Of a stretch of 64,000 nucleotides of DNA, positions 36,301-44,488 are shown piece by piece. Origin of the DNA: Oribacterium sinus. GTDB taxonomy: Bacteria; Bacillota; Clostridia; Lachnospirales; Lachnospiraceae. The stretch is from assembly GCF_014202695.1 (NCBI RefSeq), contig NZ_JACHHH010000005.1, positions 31,790 through 95,789 of the forward strand. Reading direction: 5' to 3'. Made by a program: the position numbers and the translations under genes. The notes beneath the pieces are model-generated. The model was given only the letters and a program-made list of their open reading frames with translations. It searched no databases and had not been told where the DNA came from. Positions within the stretch are counted from its first letter, which is position 1. The number at the start of each line of letters is the position of its first letter.

Positions 36301-36735
36301 TTATTTTCCCGGGTCCACCATGGATAAGATATTCATATCCTTATCAAAGGTCACCTCCACCTTGGTGCCGATTTCGATGCCCTGAGAAAGTCCGGAAATG
36401 TCGGACTTATCAATCTTGTTCAGCTCATAGTCCTTGCCGTCATTTCCCTTAACGCTTACGCTGTTCATGGCTGCATCGGTGATAGTTCCCGTAATCACGG
36501 TTAAATCCTTCTTTTCCTTGCCGCCTTCTTCCTTCCCCTTTGTTTCAGCAGTAGTGGACTCCTTTGCCTTGGCAGCTTCTGTAGCAGCCTTACTTTCCTT
36601 ATCTTCCCCTTCCTGACCGGTCTTTACTTCCGCTGTTGTTGCTGCGGCGCTACTCTCTGCAGTGGACGCCTTCTTTCCACAGGCCAAAATTCCCATAGCC
36701 AAAAGTGCTGCCAGTACTAATCCTTTTTTTCTCAT
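36301..36735 (-). CDS. Small lipoprotein with low-complexity linker
   Basis: A 144-residue exported protein. The signal region MRKKGLVLAALLAMGILACG ends in a lipobox with Cys about residue 19. A low-complexity Ala/Thr/Glu/Lys linker (about 22-70) leads to a compact C-terminal domain of about 75 residues (ITGTITDAAMNSVSVKGNDGKDYELNK...GTKVEVTFDKDMNIL) with the look of an OB-type or small beta domain. The ATG at 36735 has GGAGG six bases before it; a TTG two codons upstream is less likely. Function unknown. Confidence 0.75.
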   Translation of the reverse strand: MRKKGLVLAALLAMGILACGKKASTAESSAAATTAEVKTGQEGEDKESKAATEAAKAKESTTAETKGKEEGGKEKKDLTVITGTITDAAMNSVSVKGNDGKDYELNKIDKSDISGLSQGIEIGTKVEVTFDKDMNILSMVDPGK

Positions 36736-36896
36736 CTTCAACCTCCTTGAGCTCTATGCATTCAACAGGAACTTATCAATTTTGATGCTCCTATACGCTA
36801 TTTTTCTTATGTGGCAAAAACGAAGCAAAGGCTTCTCTTAGCTCCCACTATACAGGAAGAAGAGGAAGAAATACAAACAAATTCTTTAAGGCTTTC

Positions 36897-37457
36897 CTAG
36901 GATTCTTCTAAAAATGTTCTGCAAGCAGATTCGTCATTCCACCCCGCATACAGGCAAATCTTGCCGCTTTCCAGCGTTTCCGGTATGGAAATCAAACGCT
37001 GGTTTCGGGATCCCCGGAACAAAAGCCTTAAATCCTTCTCTTCTAAATGGAACTTGCCATCTACCAGAACGGAAAGCTGTGAAAACAATTCCAAAATTTC
37101 TTCCTTCTCTTTGCCCTCTCTTTGCATAAGCTCCTCATAGCGGTAGCCGCTAAAACACCAAAGATCCTTTTCCGGAAGGCGCTCCCTCATTTTCCGAAGA
37201 AGCGGCAGTAGGGCATGAAGATTTTCCGGCACCAAAGGCTCTCCCCCAAGAAGGGTTAAGCCTTGGATTTCCTTTTTATAAAGGGCTTGCAAAATCCTTT
37301 CCTCCACTTCCTCCGTAAAAGCTTCTCCAAAGGCGGGATTCCAGGAAGCCTCATTAAAGCAGCCCTTGCAGGCATGGGGACAGCCGGAAACAAAAAGACT
37401 CACTCGGATACCGGGACCGTTGGCAATATCAAAGTATTTAATTTCTCCGTAATGCAT
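36897..37457 (-). CDS. nrdG: Anaerobic ribonucleotide reductase activating enzyme
   Basis: A 186-residue radical-SAM activase that installs the glycyl radical in NrdD. The cluster motif CPHACKGC (CxxxCxxC) is at about residues 26-33, in SGCPHACKGCFNEASW, and LTLLGGEPL gives the GGE SAM-binding motif. The ATG at 37457 (MHYGEIKYF) matches family starts; a GTG 12 bases upstream is also possible and neither has a strong ribosome-binding site, suggesting translational coupling to nrdD, whose stop is about 30 bases away. Confidence 0.93.
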   Translation of the reverse strand: MHYGEIKYFDIANGPGIRVSLFVSGCPHACKGCFNEASWNPAFGEAFTEEVEERILQALYKKEIQGLTLLGGEPLVPENLHALLPLLRKMRERLPEKDLWCFSGYRYEELMQREGKEKEEILELFSQLSVLVDGKFHLEEKDLRLLFRGSRNQRLISIPETLESGKICLYAGWNDESACRTFLEES

Positions 37458-37490
37458 TTTCAAAAACACTTTCTCGAAAAAACACTTCCC

Positions 37491-39686
37491 TTATAGGTGT
37501 AACACTCTATCCTTAATCTCCTGAGTTCTACCCTGATTCCAGAACTGGGTGCCGATATAGCCGCAGGTTCTTCTGGCAACAGACAGCTGATCCTGATTCT
37601 CATTTCCGCAGTTGGGGCAACGCCACTGGAGCTTTCCGTAACTGTCCTCCACAATCTGAATCTCTCCGTCATAACCGCAGGCACAGCAATAGTCGGACTT
37701 GGTGTTTAACTCTGCATACATGATATTTTCATAGATAAAATGCATCAGGCTTAAAACCGCAGGAATATTGTTCTGCATATTGGGAACTTCCACATAGCTG
37801 ATGGCTCCTCCCGGAGAAAGCTTCTGGAAGTCCGCCTCAAAGGCTAACTTGGAAAAGGCATCAATCTTTTCGGAAACATGAACGTGATAGGAGTTGGTAA
37901 TGTAGTTCTTGTCCGTGACTCCCGGAATGGTTCCGAAGCGCTTCTTCAAAGCTTTTGCAAACTTATAGGTAGTGGACTCCATGGGGGTTCCGTAAACGGA
38001 GTAGCTGATCTTTTCCGCTTCTCTCCACTTCTTGCAGGAATCGTTCAGCTTCTCCATAACCTTTAAGGAAAATGCTCTTCCCTCCTCTGTGGTATGGGAC
38101 TTTCCAAGCATCCGTACGCACATCTCATAAAGACCTGCATAGCCCAGAGAAATGGTGCTGTAATTGTTGTAAAGCAGCTTGTCAATCTTCTCGCCCTTCT
38201 TCAGTCTTGCCAAGGCACCATGCTGCCACAAAATAGGCGCCACATCGGAAACCGTACCCAAAAGTCTCTCATGGCGAAGCCGTAAAGCCTTGTGGCAAAG
38301 CTCCAGCCTTTCCTCTAAAATCTGCCAGAAGCTGTCCATATTTCCCTCGGAGGAACAAGCCACATCCACCAGATTGATGGTTACCACACCCTGATTAAAG
38401 CGACCATAATACTTGTGAGCACCATTTTCCCCCAAGCCTTCCCTGTCCTCTGTCAAGAAGGAACGGCAACCCATACAGGGATACACATCTCCTCCCTTGT
38501 ACTCCCGCATAATCTTTGCGGAAATGTAGTCCGGAACCATACGCTTTGCGGTACACTGTGCCGCAAGCTTTGTCAAATGATAGTAAGGCGCATCTTCGGT
38601 AATATTGTCCTCATCCAAAACATAAATCAGCTTGGGGAAGGCCGGAGTAATCCAAACGCCCTTTTCATTCTTTACGCCCTGCATTCTCTGATGAAGCACT
38701 TCTTCGATAATGAGAGCCAAATCCTCTCGAGTCTTCCCTTCAGGAACCTCATCCAAATACATGAACATGGTCACAAAGGGAGCCTGTCCATTACAGGTCA
38801 TTAAGGTAATCAGCTGATACTGGATGGTCTGGATTCCGCTCTTAATTTCTTCCTTCAGACGGCGATTTACGATTTTCGCAATGATGTCCTCATCCATGCT
38901 CTCGCCGGTTTCTTTTCTTTCCGCAATAACCGCTTCCCGAATCTTCTGTCTGGAGATATCTACGAAAGGCGCTAAATGAGAAAGGGTAAAGGACTGTCCG
39001 CCATACTGGTTGGAAGCCACCTGTGCCACAATCTGAGTGGTTACATTGCAGGCAGTAAAGAAGCTGTGGGGCTTTTCAATCATGGTCTCGGAAATCACCG
39101 TGCCGTTTTGCAGCATATCCTCCAGGTTGATCAGGTCACAGTTATGCTCCTTCTGGGCATAGTAATCGGAATCATGGAAGTGAATCACCCCTTCCTCATG
39201 AGCCTTCACAATATCCTCCGGAAGCAAAAGTCTTCTGGTTAAATCCTTGGAAACCTCTCCCGCCATATAGTCTCTTTGGGTACTGTTAATAACAGGGTTT
39301 TTATTGGAGTTTTCCTGCTTTAACTCTTCATTTGCCTGATCGATTAATGCCAGAATATCCTCATCGGTGGAGTTGGCTTTTCTTGCCATCTCTCTCTTAT
39401 AACGATAACGCACATACTTCTGGGCCACCTCGTAGGCTCTCATTTCCATGATGGCAGTTTCCACCATGTCCTGAATATCCTCTACATTCACCGCGTGACT
39501 GGAGGCCTGAATCTTCTTTGCCACCGTCTCCGCAGCAGCCTGAATCTGATACTCATTCATCTGATAGACAGGAGCAACCTCTTTATTGGCCTTCTCCATG
39601 GCATGGATAATTTTATAAATATCAAACTTAACCTCCTTGCCATTTCTCTTAATCACATTGGTCATAATCAAAAGTTCCTTGTCCAT
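37491..39686 (-). CDS. nrdD: Anaerobic (class III) ribonucleoside-triphosphate reductase
   Basis: A 731-residue glycyl-radical enzyme that makes deoxyribonucleotides under anoxic conditions. An N-terminal ATP-cone (about residues 10-95, MTNVIKRNGKEVKFDIYKI) regulates it. The core has HFHDSDYYAQKEHNCDLINLEDML and GCRSFL. The C-terminal zinc site is CCACG...CPNCGNE and the radical Gly is in RRTCGYIGTQFWNQGR. The ATG at 39686 follows GGGGG; the codons upstream are the ribosome-binding region. NrdR-like boxes lie about 160 bases upstream. Confidence 0.97.
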   Translation of the reverse strand: MDKELLIMTNVIKRNGKEVKFDIYKIIHAMEKANKEVAPVYQMNEYQIQAAAETVAKKIQASSHAVNVEDIQDMVETAIMEMRAYEVAQKYVRYRYKREMARKANSTDEDILALIDQANEELKQENSNKNPVINSTQRDYMAGEVSKDLTRRLLLPEDIVKAHEEGVIHFHDSDYYAQKEHNCDLINLEDMLQNGTVISETMIEKPHSFFTACNVTTQIVAQVASNQYGGQSFTLSHLAPFVDISRQKIREAVIAERKETGESMDEDIIAKIVNRRLKEEIKSGIQTIQYQLITLMTCNGQAPFVTMFMYLDEVPEGKTREDLALIIEEVLHQRMQGVKNEKGVWITPAFPKLIYVLDEDNITEDAPYYHLTKLAAQCTAKRMVPDYISAKIMREYKGGDVYPCMGCRSFLTEDREGLGENGAHKYYGRFNQGVVTINLVDVACSSEGNMDSFWQILEERLELCHKALRLRHERLLGTVSDVAPILWQHGALARLKKGEKIDKLLYNNYSTISLGYAGLYEMCVRMLGKSHTTEEGRAFSLKVMEKLNDSCKKWREAEKISYSVYGTPMESTTYKFAKALKKRFGTIPGVTDKNYITNSYHVHVSEKIDAFSKLAFEADFQKLSPGGAISYVEVPNMQNNIPAVLSLMHFIYENIMYAELNTKSDYCCACGYDGEIQIVEDSYGKLQWRCPNCGNENQDQLSVARRTCGYIGTQFWNQGRTQEIKDRVLHL

Positions 39687-39846
39687 CTTAACCCCCATCC
39701 ATTGCCTTTTTGAAAGAATCGAAGTTTGTTTTTACAACAGAAAACACTCCATTCTTTTTATTTAATTTTCCCTCTTTTCCAGCAAAAAAGCCCAAAAAGT
39801 CAAGACTTTTCAAGCTTTTCTTATTCTCTATCCTGCCCAAAAAACC

Positions 39847-39891
39847 AACACGATATAGAACATTCTTATCACGAAAACACAATATCTTGTG
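39847..39891. promoter_or_regulatory. Pair of NrdR-box-like sites upstream of nrdD
   Basis: ACACAATATCTTGTGA (39876-39891) agrees at 15 of 16 positions with the established NrdR consensus ACACWATATNTWGTGT. A second, weaker box, ACACGATATAGAACAT (39847-39862), has one good half. Their starts are 29 bases apart, close to the usual 31-33. Paired boxes at about three helical turns upstream of RNR genes are the known NrdR arrangement. I infer ATP/dATP-dependent repression of nrdDG. Confidence 0.65.
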
Positions 39892-39984
39892 AAAGCCTCT
39901 CAATCATACGACAAAGGAAGGGGATATTCAATAGGCATTTTCACAAATTTTCTCAGGGTGAAAACCGGGTGGGAAAGAGTCTTA

Positions 39985-40160
39985 TAAGGCTTGCTTTTTA
40001 AGAGGTGAAGGGAACCGGCCGGGCACGCTCCCGCTAAGTTCGCCCAACGGGAACGGACACTAAGCGAAAAACCGCATTTCATTTGTTTTTCGCAAGTGCC
40101 GACGGGCTCAGATTCCCCCGCCTGTCCCCTCCCCTCCAAAAAGCAAGGCGAATGCAAGGA
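39985..40160 (+). repeat. Dispersed hairpin element, copy F
   Basis: The core runs from GGGCACGCTCCCGCTAAGTTC to GACGGGCTCAGATTCCCCC. The inner AAGCGAAAAAC and GTTTTTCGC-like segments pair. Outer arms CTTGCTTTTTAAGAGGTG and CCCTCCAAAAAGCAAG pair. It is one of two copies in the same 910-base gap, in opposite orientation to copy G. Confidence 0.88.
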
Positions 40161-40289
40161 AAACCCTCCATTTTCCATGCCATTTTTTCATGAAATAAAA
40201 ATTCGTCAAAATGCCTATTGCATTTTAGAAAAGCCCGAAAATGGATTCCTCCGAACTTTAGATGGTTCTACACCGGAAGTCAGAGAACA

Positions 40290-40335
40290 AAAAAGCCATT
40301 GTGTCCTAAGCATCTTTAGAAACACAACAGCTTTT
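40290..40335 (-). terminator. Terminator downstream of the MBL hydrolase
   Basis: AAAAGCtgTTGTGT and ACACAAtgGCTTTT form an imperfect stem; TTTTTTGTTC follows on the minus strand. It lies beyond hairpin element G, so element G would be inside the 3' untranslated region of the rel-MBL transcript. Confidence 0.6.
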
Positions 40336-40414
40336 CATTTTTATTGTATTTTAATTTCTTTTACTAGAGTTACAACGATTTTATGGCAATGTCCCATTCA
40401 CTTCGCCTTATCCT

Positions 40415-40600
40415 CCCGAAGAGCAAGGCCCGTAGCTTCCCGCAGGATAGGGGAAAACAGGGGCAATCTGAGCCCGTGGGTACTTAGCTTTTGTCTTGTA
40501 AAAGCTTAGTACCCCTACGTGGCGAGGTTAGCGGGAGCGTGCCCCGGTTTTCTCCTGTCCTGTGGGAAGCGTTCCATGGCCTTTCTCTTCGCCTTCTTTA
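40415..40600 (-). repeat. Dispersed hairpin element, copy G (very long paired arms)
   Basis: Inverted orientation: GGGGCAATCTGAGCCC on the left and GCGGGAGCGTGCCCC on the right. The arms CGAAGAGCAAGGCC...GCTTCCCGCAGGATAGGGGAAAAC and GTTTTCTCCTGTCCTGTGGGAAGC...GGCCTTTCTCTTCG are complementary over about 50 bases with few mismatches. The centre AAGCTTTTG and CAAAAGCTT-like segments pair too. It touches the end of the MBL hydrolase gene. Confidence 0.92.
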
Positions 40601-41230
40601 CCTCATAAAATTCACCGGATTATACTGCTTTTCGTTGGCAATGGTGGTTGCTTCTTCATGTCCCGGATAAACCAGGGTTTCGTCGGGCAGGCAAAATAGC
40701 TTTTCTTTAATGCTTTTCTTAATCTCCGCCTCGGAACCGCCATAAAGGTCGGTTCGTCCGTAGGATTCATAGAAAAGTGTATCTCCGCTAAAAAGATAAG
40801 GAATTTCCCCCGGTACAAAGTAACATACCGAGCCCTTGGTGTGTCCCGGGGTGGAAATGACCTGCCATTCCTTTCCCAAAAGCTCCAGCTTATCTCCGTC
40901 CTGTACCGGAATATACTCTGTAATTGTCACGCCCTCATCCATACCGGAAAGGTTCCACTTGGGATTTTCCAGCATTTCCTTTTCATCCTTTGAGGCATAT
41001 AAGGGCACCTCGTACTTTTCCCTCAGCTCTTCCGCCACAAGGATATGGTCAAAATGACCGTGGGTTAAAAGAATAGCCTTTAGCTTCACTCTTTCTTCCG
41101 CAATGGCTGAACAAATTCGCTCCGCTTCATCCCCCGGATCGATTAAAACCCCTTCTCCTGTTGCCTTATTCCAAACCAAATAGCAGTTGGTTGCCACAAT
41201 GCCTACGGTGAGGCTTCGTATATTAAACAT
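40598..41230 (-). CDS. MBL-fold metallo-hydrolase (glyoxalase II-like)
   Basis: A 210-residue metallo-beta-lactamase-fold enzyme. The metal motif is LLTHGHFDHI (HxHxDH, about residues 55-62), with further metal ligands in STPGHTKGSVCYF (about 130), LFSGDTLF (about 150) and YPGHEEATTI (about 192). Such proteins often act on thioesters such as S-lactoylglutathione-like substrates, but substrate here is unknown. It starts one base after the rel stop and is surely co-transcribed with it, a pairing seen in many clostridia. Confidence 0.9.
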   Translation of the reverse strand: MFNIRSLTVGIVATNCYLVWNKATGEGVLIDPGDEAERICSAIAEERVKLKAILLTHGHFDHILVAEELREKYEVPLYASKDEKEMLENPKWNLSGMDEGVTITEYIPVQDGDKLELLGKEWQVISTPGHTKGSVCYFVPGEIPYLFSGDTLFYESYGRTDLYGGSEAEIKKSIKEKLFCLPDETLVYPGHEEATTIANEKQYNPVNFMR

Positions 41231-41231
41231 C

Positions 41232-43493
41232 TTACCCCTTTGCCCTTTCTATCTCTATAATTCCCTGAATCTTCTTCAGCTTTCCGATAATATCGTTCAG
41301 CTCTTCTCTACTCTTAATTTCAAAGCTGATATTAATGGTGGCCTTGCCATTTTTCGCAGTACGGGAATTCATACTGCTGATGTCAATCTTATTGTCCGTA
41401 AGAACCTTGGAAATGTCCACAATCTGTCCCATACGGTTATTGGCATAAATGGTAAGTTCCGTAGCATAGCTTTCCTGCTCCGGTCCTCTCTGCCATTCCG
41501 CATCAATCATTCTTTTCCGTTCCGCTTCCGGAAGGTTCATCATATTGATACAGTCAGTACAGTGTATGGTGATCCCTCGACCTCTGGTCACAAAGCCCAC
41601 AATTTCATCTCCCGGCACGGGATTACAGCACTTTGCGTAGCGCACTGCCAAGTCATGGATTCCCTTCACCACAATACCGGATTTGGCTCTTCGGATAACC
41701 TCCGGCTTATTGGTCATTTCTCCGATATTTTGCAAAATGGTCTTGTCGTCCACCGTCTTGCTTTCCGCCTTTTGTTTGGAATCCAAAAGCTTGGAAATGA
41801 CCTGAGACTCCTTAATACCCCCTCGACCTACACCGGCTAAAACGCTTTCCCAATCCCGATAGCTGTAACGGCGAAGCACTGCCTCCACATACTCCGGTTT
41901 GGTAAGATCCGGAAGATTCAGTCCCTTACTTTTCACATAGCGATCCAGGAGGTCCTTACCTCTGTCAATATTTTCATCCTTTTGCTCGTGGCGGAACCAC
42001 TGGTTAATCTTATTTTTCGCCTGGGTGGACTTTACAATTTTCAGCCAATCTCTGGAAGGTCCTCTGGAATTCTGGCTGGTAATAATATCTACTCTATCTC
42101 CGTTATGGAGCACATATTCAATGGGCACCAGCTTATCGTTAACCTTGGCTCCTACCATCTTATTTCCTACAGCGGAGTGGATGGAATAAGCAAAGTCGAT
42201 AGGGGTGGAGCCCGCCGGAAGATTCTTCACGTCTCCTGTGGGAGTAAAGCAGTACACGCTTTCATTGAAGAGGGAAAGGTCGGACTTTACCATCTTCATA
42301 AATTCTTTGGAGTCGGACTCATCCTTCTGCCACTCCAGGATTTCGCTGAGCCACTTCATTTTCGTCATTTCATTCTCAGTGGCCTTATTCTCAGAGCCTC
42401 CCTCTTCTTTATATTTCCAGTGGGCGGCAATACCGAACTCCGCGGTTCTATGCATTTCAAAGGTACGAATCTGGATTTCAAAGGGCACTCCGTCCTTTCC
42501 GATTACCGTAGTATGAAGGGACTGGTACATATTGGGCTTAGGCATGGCGATATAGTCCTTAAAGCGCCCGGGAATGGGGGTGTAAAGCTTATGAATAAAG
42601 CCCAGCACGGCATAACAGTCCTTCACCGTATCCACGATAATACGGATGGCAAACAAATCATAGATCTGGTCTATGGTTTTGTTCTGATTGACCATCTTCT
42701 TGTAAATGGAGAAGAAATGCTTGATTCGTCCCTTGATATTGGCCCTGATGCCGGACTCTTCGATATGCTCCCGCACTTCCTGCACAATCTTGTCGATTCG
42801 CTCTTCCCGAACCTCTCTTTTAAAATGCACCTTCTCCGCCAGATCATAATAAACTTCCGGCTCCAAGTATTTCAAGGAAAGGTCGTCCATCTCAATCTTA
42901 ATCTTGCTGATACCCAGACGATCCGCTAAGGGAGAATAAATCTCCAGGGACTCTCTGGCCTTTTCCTTTCGTTTCTCCGGGCTCTGGTATTCCAAAGTAC
43001 GCAAATTATGCAAGCGATCCGCCAGCTTGATGATGATGACCCGGATATCCTTGGCCATGGATACAAACATCTTTCTGAGATTCTCCGCCTGCAATTCAAC
43101 TTTATCGGTATTTAGATTTAACTGGGTCAGCTTGGTAACCCCATCCACAAGTACGGCAACGTCCGGATTGAACATTTCCTCTACCTGCTTAAGGCTCATC
43201 CCCGTGTCTTCCACCACATCATGTAAGAGTCCCGCCGCAATGGTTTCTTTATCCATTTCCAGGTCGGACAAAATGATGGCTACACAGAGGGGATGAATAA
43301 TATAGGGTTCTCCCGACTTTCTCTTCTGGTCCTTGTGCTGTTCCTTCGCCACCTCATAGGCCTTTTCAATCATGGAAAGGTCGTCTGAAGGATGGTAGGA
43401 ACGAACATTTGCCAAAAGTATCTTTAAAAGCTCCTCAGGAGGGGTATTATCCCTTGGTCTCTCTAAGGGCTTGTCTTCCTTTTTATCTGTCAT
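41232..43493 (-). CDS. relA: Bifunctional (p)ppGpp synthetase/hydrolase (Rel)
   Basis: A 753-residue RSH protein that makes and degrades the alarmone (p)ppGpp. The HD hydrolase domain (about residues 40-200) keeps HDVVEDTG. The synthetase domain (about 245-390) has YDLFAIRIIVDTVKDCYAVLGF and YIAMPKPNMYQSLHTTVIG. A TGS domain (about 405-470, VYCFTPTGDVKNLPAGSTPIDFAYSIH) and a C-terminal ACT domain (about 675-750) follow, so both activities appear intact. TGGAG precedes the ATG. The apt gene, a common neighbour of rel, lies about 1.5 kb upstream, interrupted by an inserted plus-strand CBS gene and greA. Confidence 0.95.
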   Translation of the reverse strand: MTDKKEDKPLERPRDNTPPEELLKILLANVRSYHPSDDLSMIEKAYEVAKEQHKDQKRKSGEPYIIHPLCVAIILSDLEMDKETIAAGLLHDVVEDTGMSLKQVEEMFNPDVAVLVDGVTKLTQLNLNTDKVELQAENLRKMFVSMAKDIRVIIIKLADRLHNLRTLEYQSPEKRKEKARESLEIYSPLADRLGISKIKIEMDDLSLKYLEPEVYYDLAEKVHFKREVREERIDKIVQEVREHIEESGIRANIKGRIKHFFSIYKKMVNQNKTIDQIYDLFAIRIIVDTVKDCYAVLGFIHKLYTPIPGRFKDYIAMPKPNMYQSLHTTVIGKDGVPFEIQIRTFEMHRTAEFGIAAHWKYKEEGGSENKATENEMTKMKWLSEILEWQKDESDSKEFMKMVKSDLSLFNESVYCFTPTGDVKNLPAGSTPIDFAYSIHSAVGNKMVGAKVNDKLVPIEYVLHNGDRVDIITSQNSRGPSRDWLKIVKSTQAKNKINQWFRHEQKDENIDRGKDLLDRYVKSKGLNLPDLTKPEYVEAVLRRYSYRDWESVLAGVGRGGIKESQVISKLLDSKQKAESKTVDDKTILQNIGEMTNKPEVIRRAKSGIVVKGIHDLAVRYAKCCNPVPGDEIVGFVTRGRGITIHCTDCINMMNLPEAERKRMIDAEWQRGPEQESYATELTIYANNRMGQIVDISKVLTDNKIDISSMNSRTAKNGKATINISFEIKSREELNDIIGKLKKIQGIIEIERAKG

Positions 43494-43818
43494 ACTTACT
43501 CCAATCTGTCACTATTCTTGTATTCTACCCTGTCTCCTCTTCCTTGTCAAAATCGAAGTATTCAAAAAATTTAAGCCTTTATTTGCAGGAAGTTTTAATA
43601 AGCCTGTCACAATTCGTACATATCTTTTTTTTATAGTAGAAACAAGAAATATAGTACTATCGGTATAAGATGAAAATGTATAAGTATTCTTCTTTTTTTA
43701 CAAAATTATAAAGAAAAGTTCATACTCTTTTTCTTTCTTGCCGATATACTACCTTGGGCAAAAGGATATTTTCTTTTTGTCCCATTCTATGAGCAGAAAA
43801 TGACAGGAGGTCCCAAGC
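43494..43818. other. Divergent 325-base region between rel and the CBS gene
   Basis: AT-rich with several T-runs. It must hold the promoters of rel (leftward) and the CBS gene (rightward). I see TATA-like stretches but no pair with a proper -35 and spacing, and no hairpin of note. Confidence 0.4.
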
Positions 43819-44280
43819 ATGAATATACTTTTCTTTCTTACTCCAAAATGTGACGTGGCATATGTAAAGGAAGAAGACAGTTTGCGAAATACCTTGGAGA
43901 AAATGGAGTTTCACCGGTATTCAGCCATTCCCGTCTTAAGTAAAGACGGAAAATTTGCCGGCACTCTGACGGAAGGGGATCTTCTTTGGGAAATTAAGAA
44001 TCAACTGAATCTGGATTTGAAAGAGGCGGAGAAGGTACTGGTAAAGGATATCCCTATGCGAAAGCATTTTGAGGCGGTGGGAATCAACAGTTCTATGGAG
44101 GGACTGGTTGCTCGTTCTCTTACCCAAAACTTTGTGCCGGTGGTGGATGACCTGGGACACTTTATCGGCATTGTAAAACGTCGAGATTTGATGGACTATC
44201 TGTACCGTCATGCGGATTTCGTGGCTTTGGATAAGGAAGAATCCATGTTAATGGCGGAGGACACTTCCTTAACCGGCTAA
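43819..44280 (+). CDS. CBS-domain-pair protein
   Basis: A 153-residue protein made almost wholly of two CBS repeats (about residues 12-70 and 75-135), with the motifs YSAIPVLSKDGKFAGTLTEGDLL and FVPVVDDLGHFIGIVKRRDLMDYL. Stand-alone CBS pairs sense adenosine nucleotides and regulate partners; the partner is unknown here. AGGAGGT precedes the ATG. It is one of only two genes on the plus strand after 4 kb, and it converges on greA with a 3 x 39 bp array between them. Confidence 0.85.
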   Translation: MNILFFLTPKCDVAYVKEEDSLRNTLEKMEFHRYSAIPVLSKDGKFAGTLTEGDLLWEIKNQLNLDLKEAEKVLVKDIPMRKHFEAVGINSSMEGLVARSLTQNFVPVVDDLGHFIGIVKRRDLMDYLYRHADFVALDKEESMLMAEDTSLTG

Positions 44281-44310
44281 AGCATAAGAAGCAGAATGGA
44301 AAATCCAAAG

Positions 44311-44427
44311 GAGGGGCACTCAGGTAAAATGAGATATCGCATACTACGCGAGGAGCACTCGGGTAAAATGAGATACCGCATACTACACGAGGGATACTCG
44401 GTAAAAACAGGATATTGCAAACTACCC
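44311..44427 (-). repeat. Three tandem 39-bp units, each able to form a stem-loop
   Basis: Units at 44311-44349, 44350-44388 and 44389-44427. On the minus strand each begins CTCG-N-GTA and ends TAC-CGAG or TACCCGAG, so that CTCGGGTA/TACCCGAG-type stems enclose about 20 bases containing GTATGCGGTATCTC. The third unit has diverged in the loop but keeps the paired ends (CTCGGGTA, TACCGAG). The array is between the converging CBS and greA genes. 39 bp is 13 codons and both strands stay open, but the codon content resembles no protein I know. Confidence 0.85.
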
Positions 44428-44450
44428 GAGAGACAATCATTAAGAATAAA

Positions 44451-44488
44451 GGAAGAGGAAATCCTAGAATTTTCGGATTTCCTCTTCC
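44451..44488 (-). terminator. Terminator overlapping the end of greA
   Basis: GGAAGAGGAAATCC (44451-44464) and GGATTTCCTCTTCC (44475-44488) form a perfect 14-bp stem with a 10-base loop, followed on the minus strand by TTTATTCTT. The stem includes the last codons of greA. Confidence 0.85.

Noticed and set aside
39900-40178. Gene upstream of nrdD on the minus strand
   Set aside because: The open frame runs through hairpin element F and the non-coding leader, with no ribosome-binding site or homology signal.
41187-41840. Plus-strand genes antisense to rel (217 aa and 315 aa frames)
   Set aside because: They mirror a strongly supported gene and have no codon or ribosome-binding signal of their own.
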